Source: Neolewinella litorea (lineage in GTDB: Bacteria > Bacteroidota > Bacteroidia > Chitinophagales > Saprospiraceae). Taken from it: a DNA stretch of 64,000 nucleotides. The stretch's first letter is position 1. Every line of letters begins with the position of its first letter. The notes beneath the pieces are model-generated. The model was given only the letters and a program-made list of their open reading frames with translations, did not search any database and was not told the origin of the DNA. The stretch lies in NCBI RefSeq assembly GCF_004803465.1, contig NZ_SRSF01000002.1:434001-498000 (forward strand), written 5' to 3'. Positions 54,574 through 63,611 of this stretch are shown here, one piece after another. Made by a program: the position numbers and the translations under genes.

Positions 54574-56004
54574 ATGGCCCTTTCACACCTCCCCCGGGTT
54601 TACCGGCCGGATTTCGGATTGTTGACCGATCTCTACGAGCTCACTATGGCCGCGGGCTACTACCACGAGCGTCTCCACGAGCGGCGGGCCATTTTCCACC
54701 TGTTTTATCGTACTCCACCTTTCGGGGGGCACTTCGCCCTGTCCGCCGGACTGCCGCTGGCCATCGACCTGATTGAGAACTACCAATTCAGTGCCGACGA
54801 TGTACAGTATCTGGGCCGGTTGAAAAGCGACGACGGCAGTCCACTGTTCCGCGAGCCCTTTCTCAACTACCTGCAGCGGATGAAATTCACCGGACACGTG
54901 GACGCCGTGCCGGAAGGCGAGATCGTGCTACCGCAGGAACCGCTCTTACGCATCGAGGGTCCGCTGCTGCAACTGCAACTGCTGGAGACGGCCCTTTTGA
55001 CGGTGATGAATTTCTCTACCCTCGTCGCGACGAAAGCGGCCCGCATCAAGGCGGCGGCGGGCGATGACCCCGTTCTGGAGTTCGGTCTGCGGCGGGCGCA
55101 GGGCATCGACGGGGGTTTGACCGCCTCCCGCTCCGCCTATCTGGGCGGCTGCGACGCCAGCAGCAACGTCTGGGCCGGCCGCTACTATGACATACCCGTC
55201 CGGGGCACCCACGCCCACAGTTGGGTGATGGTATTTCCCGACGAACTGACCGCCTTCGAAGCCTACGCGGAAGTGCTGCCGGCCAATTGCATCTTTTTGG
55301 TAGACACCTACGATACGGTGGAGGGCACGCGCAACGCCATCACCGTGGGTCGCGAACTGGGCAAGCGCGGCTACGAGATGAGCGGCATCCGGCTCGACAG
55401 CGGCGACCTCACGGCACTGTCCATTCAGGCCCGCCACATGCTGGACGAAGCCGGCTTCCCCGAAGCCCGGATCGTGGCCAGTGACAGCCTGGACGAATAC
55501 GCCATCCGCGACCTGAAGGCCGCCGGAGCACGCATCAACGTATGGGGCATCGGTACCCGCCTGGCCACGGCCCACGACCAGCCCGCGCTGGGGGGCGTGT
55601 ATAAACTTGCCGCCGTGCAGAACGCCGCCGGCGACTGGGAACCCCGGGTCAAAGCCTCGGAAGAGATCATCAAATCGAGTCAGCCCGGCAAGCTGGGTGT
55701 ACGCCGCTACTACCGGGGCGATCGGCCGGTGGCCAGCCAGCTGTATAATGCTTTCCAGGGAGAGCCTTCCCGACAAATCACCGACACCGCCGGAAACCGC
55801 TACGAACTCGAAGGGGAAAGCCGGGAATTGCTGGAGCCGGTCTTCCGCGACGGAACCCGCGTGCATCGCGCTTGCGACCTGCACTGCACCCGCGACCGCG
55901 CCCTCCTAAACTGGCAGCGGTGGAACAGCTTCGACTGGGACACCTTCCACCACGGAATGGCCCCGGAGCTGCTGGCGCAGAAGGAAGAACTACTCAACCG
56001 CTGA
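54574..56004 (+). CDS. pncB: Nicotinate phosphoribosyltransferase
   Basis: This 476-residue protein matches the NAPRTase family: FGLLTDLYELTMAAGYY at the N terminus, HFALSAGL, FGLRRAQGIDGGLTASRSAY, GTHAHSWVM with the catalytic His, VDTYDTVEGTRNAI and GIRLDSGDLTALSI. It joins nicotinate and phosphoribosyl pyrophosphate to make nicotinate mononucleotide, the first step of NAD salvage. It leads an operon with a Nudix regulator (54-base gap) and an aminotransferase. A consensus promoter and a palindrome lie just upstream. Confidence 0.95.
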   Translation: MALSHLPRVYRPDFGLLTDLYELTMAAGYYHERLHERRAIFHLFYRTPPFGGHFALSAGLPLAIDLIENYQFSADDVQYLGRLKSDDGSPLFREPFLNYLQRMKFTGHVDAVPEGEIVLPQEPLLRIEGPLLQLQLLETALLTVMNFSTLVATKAARIKAAAGDDPVLEFGLRRAQGIDGGLTASRSAYLGGCDASSNVWAGRYYDIPVRGTHAHSWVMVFPDELTAFEAYAEVLPANCIFLVDTYDTVEGTRNAITVGRELGKRGYEMSGIRLDSGDLTALSIQARHMLDEAGFPEARIVASDSLDEYAIRDLKAAGARINVWGIGTRLATAHDQPALGGVYKLAAVQNAAGDWEPRVKASEEIIKSSQPGKLGVRRYYRGDRPVASQLYNAFQGEPSRQITDTAGNRYELEGESRELLEPVFRDGTRVHRACDLHCTRDRALLNWQRWNSFDWDTFHHGMAPELLAQKEELLNR

Positions 56005-56058
56005 GCGAGCCGGCCGCCCGCCCAAAACGTAACTGGTAAACCGTAAATCCTGACCTCC

Positions 56059-56772
56059 GTGCCCACCTACGAACACCCCCGCCCCTCCGTTACCGTCGAC
56101 GTTGTGGTCTTCGGCTACGACGGCGGCAGTCACCTCAAGCTTTTACTTATCCAGCGCGGCAGCGAGCCCTTCCAGGGACAATGGGCGCTGCCCGGTGGCT
56201 TCGTAGAGATGGACGAGGACCTCGAAGAAGGGGCCCTGCGCGAACTTGAGGAGGAAACCGGCGTGAAGGACCTCTTCGTCGAGCAGCTCTATACCTTTGG
56301 TAAGCCGGGTCGCGATCCCCGCGGCCGCGTCATCAGCGTGGCCCACTACGCCCTGGTGAACCTGAGCAACCACCCCGCTGCGGCTTCATCCGACGCTTCG
56401 CGGGTGGAGTGGTTCAGTCTGGACGACCTGCCCGAACTGGCCTTCGACCACGACCAGATTATCGAACTGGCCACCAGCCGACTGCGCGCTAAGGTGCGCT
56501 ACCAGCCGATCGGCTTCGAACTTCTTCCGGAGGAATTCACGTTGGGCGAACTGCAGGCCCTGTACGAAACCGTGCTCGGTGTGCCCGAATTCAACAAGCG
56601 CAACTTCCGCACCCGCATCCTGCGCACCGGCATCCTCGAAGAGGTGGGCCGGCAGAAAAACGTGGCGCACCGGCCCGCTACCCTCTACCGCTTCAACGAA
56701 GTGACCTACCGGCGGCTGGTGGAACAACGGGATTCGGGAGTGTTGCGCCGGGCGCTTGATTTTGAGATTTAA
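56059..56772 (+). CDS. nrtR: Nudix-domain transcriptional regulator, NrtR-like
   Basis: This 237-residue protein starts at GTG 56059. The N-terminal Nudix domain has an intact box: [18 protein letters not shown] then EEETGV. The C-terminal 80 residues ([35 protein letters not shown]) form the winged helix typical of NrtR, which represses NAD genes and is released by ADP-ribose. Its place directly after pncB supports that role. Many NrtR proteins have a degenerate Nudix box; here it looks catalytic, so an ADP-ribose or ADP-sugar pyrophosphatase with a DNA-binding tail is an alternative. Confidence 0.78.
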   Translation: MPTYEHPRPSVTVDVVVFGYDGGSHLKLLLIQRGSEPFQGQWALPGGFVEMDEDLEEGALRELEEETGVKDLFVEQLYTFGKPGRDPRGRVISVAHYALVNLSNHPAAASSDASRVEWFSLDDLPELAFDHDQIIELATSRLRAKVRYQPIGFELLPEEFTLGELQALYETVLGVPEFNKRNFRTRILRTGILEEVGRQKNVAHRPATLYRFNEVTYRRLVEQRDSGVLRRALDFEI

Positions 56773-56788
56773 CCTTTAAACGTCTTCC

Positions 56789-58063
56789 ATGCTCTCTCAA
56801 CGTGGACGCCAGACAGCGGATGAGCCGCTGCGGCCCGACTTCGCGCTCTTCAATCGGGCGGCGGAAAACCCCTACGGACCGGAAAATCCCACCGGCGCCA
56901 TCACGCTCTGCATCGCGGAGAACCACCTGCAATGGCCGTACCTGCGCGACCGGCTGCAGGAGATCGCCCGTATGCGGCCCTGGCCGGACTGGATCGCGGC
57001 ATACGCTTCCCTGGCGGGTGCCCCGGAGTTTCGGGAATCCGTAGCGCGTTTCGTGGGTCTCCACATTGCGGGTCAGCCCCTGAATGCGGATCTTTTTTGC
57101 GCGAGCGCGGGTGCCACGGCGGTGGTCGAGGTGAGCGCCCTGTGCCTTGGTGATGCCGGCGACTACGCGGTCTTCCCCGCCCCCGCCTATCAAGCCTATC
57201 TGCCCGATATCAACAACAAGGCCGGTCTGCTGCGCCACGACATTGCCGAATACGCGAAGCCCTTCGGTAGCGGATACCACCCCCTGTCGGTCGACGAGCT
57301 CGACGCCGCCCGGGCCACCCTCGGTGACCGATTCCGCATGCTGGTACTGACCCAGCCGGACAACCCGACCGGGGCCGTCTACTCGGAGGACCAACTCCGG
57401 GCGTTCACCGACTGGTGCATTTCGCACCGCATCCACCTGATCGTCAACGAGATTTACGCCCTGAGCCAGTTTCGCCGCGACGCCCCGGGGATCGACAACC
57501 GGTCTGACTACACTTCTTTCCTCCCGCTGCTGGAGGAGCGGGACAGTCCATACCTGCACTGGTGGTATTCCTTTTCCAAGGATTTCGGGGTGTCGGGCTT
57601 CCGCGTAGGATTGCTATACAGCCGCAACGAAACCTTCCGTCGTGCTTATACCAACTTCAACGCCCCGCACCAGATCAGTAACCTGACCCAGTGGCTACTG
57701 GCCGAACTGCTGCGCGACGACCGGTGGGTCACGGACTTTCTCGACAACAACCGCCGCCTGCTCACCGCAGCCTACCGGTCGGTGGCCGACACACTGGACG
57801 AATTGAAGGTGCCGTATACCCCGGCGCGGGGCAGTCTTTTCGTATGGGCCGATTTTTCCGGTTACCTGCCCGAACGCACCCGGGCGGCTTCCGAAAAGCT
57901 GTGGGGAGAGATATTCACCCACACCGGGGTGCTGCTTACCGCACCCGGCGGACTGGGGCAGCCCGACGCGGGTTGGTACCGGATCGTTTACAGCGGAGTA
58001 GGCCCGGAGGAACTCGGGGAAGCCATGCGGCGCCTGCGAGAATTTCTGAACAGACTGGCCTAG
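56789..58063 (+). CDS. PLP-dependent class I/II aminotransferase, ACC-synthase-like
   Basis: This 424-residue protein has fold type I aminotransferase features: CASAGATAVVEVSALCL, VFPAPAYQAYLPDI, VLTQPDNPTGAVYSEDQL, IVNEIYALSQF and the lysine motif YSFSKDFGVSGFRVGLLY (Lys264). The last segment with Ser-Lys-Asp-Phe-Gly is found in ACC synthase-related enzymes rather than standard aspartate aminotransferases. The natural substrate is unknown. It starts 16 bases after the NrtR-like gene and is probably in the pncB operon, though a link with NAD is not obvious. Its end overlaps the convergent metB/metC-type gene by 4 bases. Confidence 0.88.
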   Translation: MLSQRGRQTADEPLRPDFALFNRAAENPYGPENPTGAITLCIAENHLQWPYLRDRLQEIARMRPWPDWIAAYASLAGAPEFRESVARFVGLHIAGQPLNADLFCASAGATAVVEVSALCLGDAGDYAVFPAPAYQAYLPDINNKAGLLRHDIAEYAKPFGSGYHPLSVDELDAARATLGDRFRMLVLTQPDNPTGAVYSEDQLRAFTDWCISHRIHLIVNEIYALSQFRRDAPGIDNRSDYTSFLPLLEERDSPYLHWWYSFSKDFGVSGFRVGLLYSRNETFRRAYTNFNAPHQISNLTQWLLAELLRDDRWVTDFLDNNRRLLTAAYRSVADTLDELKVPYTPARGSLFVWADFSGYLPERTRAASEKLWGEIFTHTGVLLTAPGGLGQPDAGWYRIVYSGVGPEELGEAMRRLREFLNRLA

Positions 58064-59235
58064 CCAACGGCTACCGCCGCGGCGAGGGCCTGCTGCAGGT
58101 CCTTGACCAGGTCTTCGGCGTCTTCCACGCCCACGCTGAGGCGGATGAGGCTATCGGTGAGTCCGACGCTGAGGCGCTGTTCGCGCGGGATGCTGGCGTG
58201 GGTCATGGAGGCGGGATGGCCGATGAGGCTTTCCACGCCACCGAGGCTTTCCGCCAGGGTGAAGTAGTGGGTATTCTTCATGACCTCGGTGGCCGCCTCC
58301 AGGGTGTCCTCCTTGAGGTCGAAACTGACCATGCCGCCGAAATCGCGCATTTGCCGGGCGGCAATTTCGTGACGGGGGTGATCGGGCAGGCCCGGGTAGT
58401 AAACGTTGGCCACCAGCTCGTTTTGCTGGAGTACCTCGACGATGTGGCGGGCATTCTCACACGCGCGCTGCACGCGCAGGTGGAGGGTCTTGATGCCGCG
58501 CAGTACGAGGAAGCAATCCTGCGGCCCGGGAACGGCACCTACGGCGTTCTGCAGGTAGTACAGTTGCTTGGCGAGTTCCTCGTCGCGGGTAATGATGGCA
58601 CCCATCACGACGTCGCTGTGTCCGCCCAGGTATTTGGTGGCGCTGTGCAGTACGAGGTCGGCTCCCATTTCCAGGGGTTGCTGCAGATAGGGGCTGGCGA
58701 AAGTGTTGTCGACGCAAGTGAGGATGCCCCGTTTGCGCGCCAGCGCGGTGAGGGCCTGAATGTCAACGATGTTGAGCATCGGGTTGGTGGGCGTCTCGAT
58801 CCAGAGCAACTTGGTTTCCTCGGTGATGAGGCCGGCCAGTTTGTCGGTGTCGCGCATGTCGACGAAACGACTCTTGATGCCGAAATTGCCCATGACGGCG
58901 GTCAGCAGTCGGTAGCTTCCCCCGTAGAGGTCGTCGCTGGCCAGCACCTCGTCGCCGGGGCGCAGGGTGCGCAGGATCGCGTCCATGGCGGCCAGTCCGC
59001 TGCTGAAGCAGATGCCGAACTTGCCCTTTTCCAGGGCGGCGAGGTTGTCCTGCAGGGCGGTGCGGGTGGGGTTACCGGTGCGGGCGTACTCGTAGCCTTT
59101 GTGTTCGCCGGGGGCCGACTGTGCGTAGGTAGAGGTCTGGTAGATGGGGGTCATCACGGCACCGGTCTGGGGATCGGGCTCCAGTCCTCCGTGGATACAC
59201 TGGGTGGCAAAGTTGGCGTCGGGGGCGGCTTTCAT
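58060..59235 (-). CDS. Cystathionine gamma-synthase/gamma-lyase family PLP enzyme
   Basis: This 391-residue protein is a Cys/Met-metabolism PLP enzyme: [86 protein letters not shown] and [17 protein letters not shown] with the PLP lysine Lys201. Members make cystathionine from homoserine esters or break it down to cysteine or homocysteine. The sequence fits the MetB/Cth group, but synthase and lyase cannot be separated safely. metH lies about 11 kb away, so the two are not in one operon. It is divergent from the quinoprotein gene. Confidence 0.92.
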   Translation of the reverse strand: MKAAPDANFATQCIHGGLEPDPQTGAVMTPIYQTSTYAQSAPGEHKGYEYARTGNPTRTALQDNLAALEKGKFGICFSSGLAAMDAILRTLRPGDEVLASDDLYGGSYRLLTAVMGNFGIKSRFVDMRDTDKLAGLITEETKLLWIETPTNPMLNIVDIQALTALARKRGILTCVDNTFASPYLQQPLEMGADLVLHSATKYLGGHSDVVMGAIITRDEELAKQLYYLQNAVGAVPGPQDCFLVLRGIKTLHLRVQRACENARHIVEVLQQNELVANVYYPGLPDHPRHEIAARQMRDFGGMVSFDLKEDTLEAATEVMKNTHYFTLAESLGGVESLIGHPASMTHASIPREQRLSVGLTDSLIRLSVGVEDAEDLVKDLQQALAAAVAVG

Positions 59236-59382
59236 ACGTTCGATTTGGGCGTATTAACAGATGGGTGGTGGCGTTGTTGCATGCCTGAGCGCTTGCTTCG
59301 CTTTCTCCCGGGTCGTGAGACCCCCATATTTCGCTGCTGCCGCCCCTACGCTACTGATCCGGCGATTGTCGATATTGCCACG

Positions 59383-61545
59383 ATGAATGCCTTCCGTTGC
59401 CTCGTCCCCGTTTGTCTTTTTGTCCTCATGGCCTGTGGAGATTCCGACGCCGTATCGCCTGACCCGGCCGACTGGCCTCACTACTTGGGCGACCGGGCCA
59501 CTACCCAGTACAGTGCCCTCACGCAGATCGATACCGGCAACGTATCCCAACTGCAGCAGGTATGGTCGTATGCCTCCGGTGACCGCGATTCCCTCGACCG
59601 GAGTCAGATCCAGTGCAACCCCCTGATCGTCGACGGCATCCTGTACGGAACCAACCCGCAGCTCAAGGCCTTCGCGCTTGACGCCGCAACCGGGGAGGAG
59701 CGGTGGACCTTCGACCCCGCCGTTTTTAACAAGGAACTTCTGGGCATGGGGACCAACCGGGGGCTCAGTTACTGGACTGACGGGGAGGAGCAACGCATTT
59801 ACTATCCCGCCGGGTCGTTCCTCTACGCCCTGGACGCCACGACCGGGCAGGCGGTGACCGCCTTTGGCACGGGGGGGCGGGTGGACTTGCATACCGGGCT
59901 TGGGGACGCCGCCCGTGAGCAGTTTGTTATCTCAACCAGTCCGGGCATCATCTTCGAGGACCTCATCATCGTTGGCGGCCGCGTGAGTGAAGATCTGGGC
60001 GCCGCGCCAGGGTACATCCGGGCCTTCGATCTGCATTCTGGTACCCTGCGATGGACCTTCAAGACCTTGCCCGACCCCGGCACCCCCGGCGCCGAAACCT
60101 GGCCGAAGGAACGCTCCCCGCTTACCGGAGGCGCCAACGCCTGGGCCGGCATGAGCCTGGACGTGGAACGCGGTTACGTTTTCGTGCCGACCGGCTCGGC
60201 ATCCTACGACTTCTACGGGGGCAACCGACCGGGCGACAACCTCTACGCCAATTCAGTACTCGCCCTCAACGCCCGGACGGGCGAGCGGATCTGGCACTAC
60301 CAGACGGTACACCACGACATCTGGGACCGCGACCTGCCGTCCACCCCCGTCCTGCTAACCGTCAACCACGGTGGCCGGGCCATCGACGCCGTGGCCCAGA
60401 CCACCAAGGGGGGATACCTCTTCCTGCTCGACCGCGAAACCGGCGAGCCCCTCTTCCCGGTGGAGGAACGGCCGTACCCGTCCTCGGACCTCGCTGGGGA
60501 GTACACCAGTCCTACCCAGCCCATGCCTACTGCCCCACCCCCCTTTACCCGGCAGGAGCTTAGGGTTGAGGATTTGTACCCTTTCGATACGAGCATGAAC
60601 CGCGAGGCGCGTGAGTTGCTGGAGAAAAGCCGCTACGGTGGTCCCTTCCTACCGCCCAGTGAGGAGGGCACCATCATGTTTCCCGGCTTCGACGGCGGAG
60701 CGGAATGGGGCGGTGCCGCCTGGTCGCCCAACGACCGGTTGTTCTTCGTCAACGCCAACGAAATGCCCTGGATGCTCAAGATGAACCCGGTGGAAGGACT
60801 GGCCGGCGCGGATTCCGGGCGGGGGGTCTACGCCATTGCCTGTCAGGCCTGCCACGGGGCCGATCTCCGGGGCGGGGGCGTCTTTCAGAGCCCCTCTCTT
60901 CTCGGACTGGCCGGGCGCCTCGACGGACCGGCCATTTCCCGGATCGTTCACAACGGCCGCGGGGCCATGCCGGCGGTGAGTTGGCTGGACGACAAGCAGG
61001 TAGAAGCGGTAACGGACTGGTTGCTGACCCTGGACGCAGACACCGCGCCAGAGGATATACTGGCCGAGGCTGCAGAGAGCGACAAAGAAGAAGCCGGCGG
61101 CGAGGGCGCCTGGCCCTACCCCTACATCATGGACGGCTACAAGCGCCTCAAGACCAGCAGTGGTCACCCGATCACCTCCCCACCCTGGGGAACCCTCACC
61201 GCCATCGACCTGGACGGCGGGACCATTCGCTGGCAGGTCCCCCTCGGCGAATATCCCGATCTGGTGGAACGCGGCATCCGGCAAACGGGCAGCGAGAACT
61301 ACGGCGGCCCCGTGGCTACGGCGGGCGGACTGGTCTTCATCGCGGCAACGCTGGATGAGAAAATCCGTGCTTTCCGCAGCCGCGACGGCAAACTGCTCTG
61401 GGAGGCCCCGCTGCCAGCGGCCGGCTACGCCACGCCCGCGGTGTACGCCATCGGCGACCGGCAGTACGTGGTCATCGCCTGCGGCGGCGGCAAACTGGGC
61501 ACCGCCTCCGGCGACCGCTACGTGGCCTTCGCCCTTCCGGAATGA
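59383..61545 (+). CDS. PQQ-dependent quinoprotein dehydrogenase lipoprotein with c-type haem domain
   Basis: From the ATG at 59383 the protein has 720 residues: a lipoprotein signal (LFVLMAC, Cys18), then an eight-bladed PQQ propeller. Typical blade and active-site pieces are DWPHYLGDRATTQYSALTQI, NTGNVSQLQQVWSY-like turns, YHQTVHHDIWDRDLPSTPVL-type sequence and GGYLFLLDRETGEPLFPVEE. Inserted near residues 480-540 is a cytochrome c domain, with CQACH (Cys487, Cys490, His491) and a distal Met (RGAMPAVSW). Such enzymes oxidise alcohols or aldose sugars in the periplasm and pass electrons to cytochromes. The long open frame upstream of 59383 is antisense to other genes and not part of the protein. 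Confidence 0.92.
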   Translation: MNAFRCLVPVCLFVLMACGDSDAVSPDPADWPHYLGDRATTQYSALTQIDTGNVSQLQQVWSYASGDRDSLDRSQIQCNPLIVDGILYGTNPQLKAFALDAATGEERWTFDPAVFNKELLGMGTNRGLSYWTDGEEQRIYYPAGSFLYALDATTGQAVTAFGTGGRVDLHTGLGDAAREQFVISTSPGIIFEDLIIVGGRVSEDLGAAPGYIRAFDLHSGTLRWTFKTLPDPGTPGAETWPKERSPLTGGANAWAGMSLDVERGYVFVPTGSASYDFYGGNRPGDNLYANSVLALNARTGERIWHYQTVHHDIWDRDLPSTPVLLTVNHGGRAIDAVAQTTKGGYLFLLDRETGEPLFPVEERPYPSSDLAGEYTSPTQPMPTAPPPFTRQELRVEDLYPFDTSMNREARELLEKSRYGGPFLPPSEEGTIMFPGFDGGAEWGGAAWSPNDRLFFVNANEMPWMLKMNPVEGLAGADSGRGVYAIACQACHGADLRGGGVFQSPSLLGLAGRLDGPAISRIVHNGRGAMPAVSWLDDKQVEAVTDWLLTLDADTAPEDILAEAAESDKEEAGGEGAWPYPYIMDGYKRLKTSSGHPITSPPWGTLTAIDLDGGTIRWQVPLGEYPDLVERGIRQTGSENYGGPVATAGGLVFIAATLDEKIRAFRSRDGKLLWEAPLPAAGYATPAVYAIGDRQYVVIACGGGKLGTASGDRYVAFALPE

Positions 61546-61576
61546 GGCTTTGACTATTCCGTAGGTTATACGTTAT

Positions 61577-62128
61577 ATGCCAAACCCCCTGCCCCGCATG
61601 TTCCGCATCCTGTTGCTATCCCTCTTCCTTACCGGTTGTTACGCCGATGACCTGCGCGAGGAAATGAACGAGGAACCCTTCTTCGATCTGGCCGCCTACA
61701 TCGACGCCCAGGTCGACAGTCTCGAACAGGCCGGCACCGCGGTGACCAAAACCATTTTTCTGAACGGGACCACGGAAACCAAAAAGATCACCGACCTGAA
61801 TTTCGGAAACGACCTGAAGGTGTTCCGGGAATCCGACATCAACAAACCGGCCTACCTGGACAAGTACAAAGTGCAGCGTGAGGAATCCGCCGACCGAATC
61901 GTCCGTACCTATACCGCAACCGACAGTACGATGCAGACGCGCCGGTTGACGGTAGTGAGCCGTGACGACCGACCGATCTATCTGGAGATCATTCGCAAGA
62001 CCGGCACGGTGCTGTCCGAGGGTGATCACCGGCTGGTGTACGACCCTACCAGGGGTTACCGAATGCGGACCGAGCAGGTCAACCGCTTCGGCGATGACCT
62101 CGACGCCAACATCGAGGTGACCTGGTAA
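61577..62128 (+). CDS. Lipoprotein of unknown function
   Basis: This 183-residue protein has a lipoprotein signal (FRILLLSLFLTGC) and a mature part rich in charged residues, with beta-strand patterns such as VTKTIFLNGTTETKKITDLN and RRLTVVSRDDRPIYLEIIRK. I recognise no family. A second possible start (ATG 61598, MFRILLL) gives a shorter signal peptide that is equally plausible. It follows the quinoprotein gene by 31 bases and may be co-transcribed. A run of A begins in its stop codon and a hairpin follows. Confidence 0.7.
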   Translation: MPNPLPRMFRILLLSLFLTGCYADDLREEMNEEPFFDLAAYIDAQVDSLEQAGTAVTKTIFLNGTTETKKITDLNFGNDLKVFRESDINKPAYLDKYKVQREESADRIVRTYTATDSTMQTRRLTVVSRDDRPIYLEIIRKTGTVLSEGDHRLVYDPTRGYRMRTEQVNRFGDDLDANIEVTW

Positions 62129-62222
62129 AAAAAAGAGGCAGTGCCACCACAGCACTACCTCAGCCCTAACCAAATAAAACCAAATTATTTTCAGGCGCTT
62201 TGACGGCCGGTTGGCCAAGCGT
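62126..62222 (-). ncRNA. Candidate small RNA, about 97 bases, leftward
   Basis: On the minus strand a -7 element TATATTTG (62235-62228) is followed by a hairpin (CGCTTGGCC paired with GGCC and AAGCG, about 62218-62194). An A/U-rich unpaired stretch comes next, and then a terminator whose stem GAGGTAGTGC/GCACTGCCTC (62161-62135) is followed by eight U (62134-62127). No protein reading frame of any size fits between promoter and terminator. The pieces are those of a free-standing small RNA. The -33 box is poor (TTTG 26 bases away), and no known RNA family is recognised. Confidence 0.35.
62127..62161 (-). terminator. Intrinsic terminator for a leftward transcript
   Basis: Read on the minus strand, GAGGTAGTGC (62161-62152) pairs with GCACTGCCTC (62144-62135), with one mismatch and a seven-base loop. 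Eight T follow (62134-62127). In the plus direction the hairpin has no T run, so it is oriented for minus-strand transcription although no minus-strand protein gene lies upstream. Confidence 0.6.
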
Positions 62223-62227
62223 TGATT

Positions 62228-62235
62228 CAAATATA
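62228..62235 (-). promoter_or_regulatory. -7 element of the candidate small RNA
   Basis: The minus strand reads TATATTTG, an exact fit to TAnnTTTG. It points left toward the terminator at 62161-62127. Confidence 0.35.
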
Positions 62236-62434
62236 AGGGCTAATCGAAGTGATATTCCTACCAAAACCCCAAAAATCTTGACATTCCCCTATTTGGGCAT
62301 TTTACGGAATCGTAAAACTTTCCTTTTACAAAGGCGTCATTATGCCCAATTTAAGTCGGAAATTCCAAAAATAACAAAATCAGTTAATTGGAGGTCTCGG
62401 TATTTTTGCCTGTCGCATTATCATTATTGAAATA

Positions 62435-62442
62435 TAATTTTG
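62435..62442 (+). promoter_or_regulatory. Possible -7 element of hpt
   Basis: TAATTTTG fits TAnnTTTG and would give a leader of about 115 bases before the hpt ATG at 62566. A second match, TATTTTTG at 62401-62408, lies slightly upstream. Confidence 0.35.
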
Positions 62443-62565
62443 CTTCCTACCCTGCACCGCAATTTTGTTCCAACCAGGCCTTCAGCGAATAATCGCTTTT
62501 TATTATCCAGGTTCCCCGTGGGGTTCCACGAAGTGGCTTTCACGTCGTAAAAACTTGTTTATTTT

Positions 62566-63126
62566 ATGTCTGCTCCCCTTACCGACCGCATCCGATTGCA
62601 CGAGCATTATTTCCGGCCTTTTCTGTCCCGGGAGCAATTGGAAGTCCGGGTGAAGGAGTTAGGCATGGCCCTACACGACCAGTTGGCCGGTGCCAACCCT
62701 TGCTTCGTGGTGATGCTCAAGGGTGCATTTGTATTTGCCGCCGATCTGGTCCGGGCCAGCCGTTTGGAGGGTGAAGTGTGCTTCGTGCGCACCAGCAGTT
62801 ACTCGGGCACCAACACCGTGGGCGAAGTAAAACTGCTGATCCCGCCGGAGGCCGAGTTGGTACGCGGCAAGGATATCGTCCTGATCGAGGACATCATCGA
62901 CAGCGGGTACACCATGAAGGCTTTTCTACCCATCCTCCAGCAATTGGAACCACGTTCCATCACCCTGGTCACCCTGCTGCACAAACCCGACGCCCAACGC
63001 GTGGAGGTACCCATCGACCTGATCGGCTTCACCATCCCGACCAAATTCGTGGTCGGCTACGGACTGGATTACGACGGCCTCGGTCGCAACCTGCCCGCCA
63101 TCTACCAACTGGATGAATCTTACTAG
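62566..63126 (+). CDS. hpt: Hypoxanthine phosphoribosyltransferase
   Basis: The 186-residue protein is a type I phosphoribosyltransferase. VVMLKGAFVFAADLVRAS, the flexible loop TSSYSGTNTVG, the PRPP-binding motif VLIEDIIDSGYTM and KFVVGYGLDYDGLGRNLPAI are all as in HPRT. It salvages hypoxanthine and guanine to IMP and GMP in the cytoplasm. Two bases separate its stop from the acetyltransferase gene, so both are read together. A long A/T-rich leader precedes it. An in-frame codon upstream (62465) exists only in another frame and is not used. Confidence 0.95.
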   Translation: MSAPLTDRIRLHEHYFRPFLSREQLEVRVKELGMALHDQLAGANPCFVVMLKGAFVFAADLVRASRLEGEVCFVRTSSYSGTNTVGEVKLLIPPEAELVRGKDIVLIEDIIDSGYTMKAFLPILQQLEPRSITLVTLLHKPDAQRVEVPIDLIGFTIPTKFVVGYGLDYDGLGRNLPAIYQLDESY

Positions 63127-63128
63127 CC

Positions 63129-63611
63129 ATGCTGCGCCTCTCCCCCATTACACCGGCCGATAACCCCACCGTGGCCCGCATCGTGCGCACGGTAATGGCC
63201 GAATTCAACTGCGTCGGGGAAGGCTTTTCCAGTAACGATCCCGAACTGGAAGATATGTACTCGGCCTACTCCGTTCCCGGCGCGGCCTACTATCTTCTCA
63301 CCGACGATGGCAGGCCCATCGGGGTGGGAGGTTACGCTCCCTTGGCGGGCGCCGACGGCACAATTTGCGAGCTGCGGAAGATGTACCTCCTGCCGGAAAG
63401 TCGGGGGCGGGGCGGTGGGCGAATGCTGCTGGAGGAATGCTTGCGGGGGGCGCAGGCCGACGGCTACGCGCAGATGTACCTCGAGACGGTACGCGGCATG
63501 ACCGCCGCGGCGGTCCTCTACGCCAGAAACGGCTTTACACCTCTGGACCGGCCGCTCGGGAATACGGGGCACAGCGGTTGCGACCGCTTCCTGATCAAAT
63601 CTTTTCGGTGA
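63129..63611 (+). CDS. GNAT-family N-acetyltransferase
   Basis: This 160-residue protein has the GNAT fold: an N-terminal RLSPITPADNPTVARIVRTV, the central strand GVGGYAPLAG, CELRKMYLLPESRGRGGGRM (motif A, acetyl-CoA pyrophosphate loop RGRGGG) and a C-terminal MTAAAVLYARNGFTPLDRP. It should move an acetyl group to an amine on a small molecule or protein; the substrate is unknown. It follows hpt by two bases and overlaps the convergent DUF4130 gene by 17 bases. Confidence 0.9.
   Translation: MLRLSPITPADNPTVARIVRTVMAEFNCVGEGFSSNDPELEDMYSAYSVPGAAYYLLTDDGRPIGVGGYAPLAGADGTICELRKMYLLPESRGRGGGRMLLEECLRGAQADGYAQMYLETVRGMTAAAVLYARNGFTPLDRPLGNTGHSGCDRFLIKSFR

Larger units (their letters stand above)
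62129..62565. other. 437-base A/T-rich gap before hpt
   Basis: The gap is clearly richer in A/T than anything else in the window. It holds a minus-strand terminator and promoter pair (candidate small RNA), several TAnnTTTG-like elements on both strands (plus: 62401-62408, 62435-62442; minus: 62235-62228, 62373-62366), and a small hairpin AGCGA/TCGCT followed by T (62484-62502) in the hpt leader. I see no convincing protein gene in it. Confidence 0.5.

Noticed and set aside
57691-59382. Open frame of 564 codons in front of the quinoprotein gene
   Set aside because: It overlaps the aminotransferase gene and runs antisense through the whole cystathionine-enzyme gene; its translation has no domain. 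The signal peptide of the quinoprotein starts at 59383.
62465-62653. 62-codon frame upstream of hpt
   Set aside because: It overlaps the hpt start in another frame, has no recognisable sequence and covers the leader hairpin.
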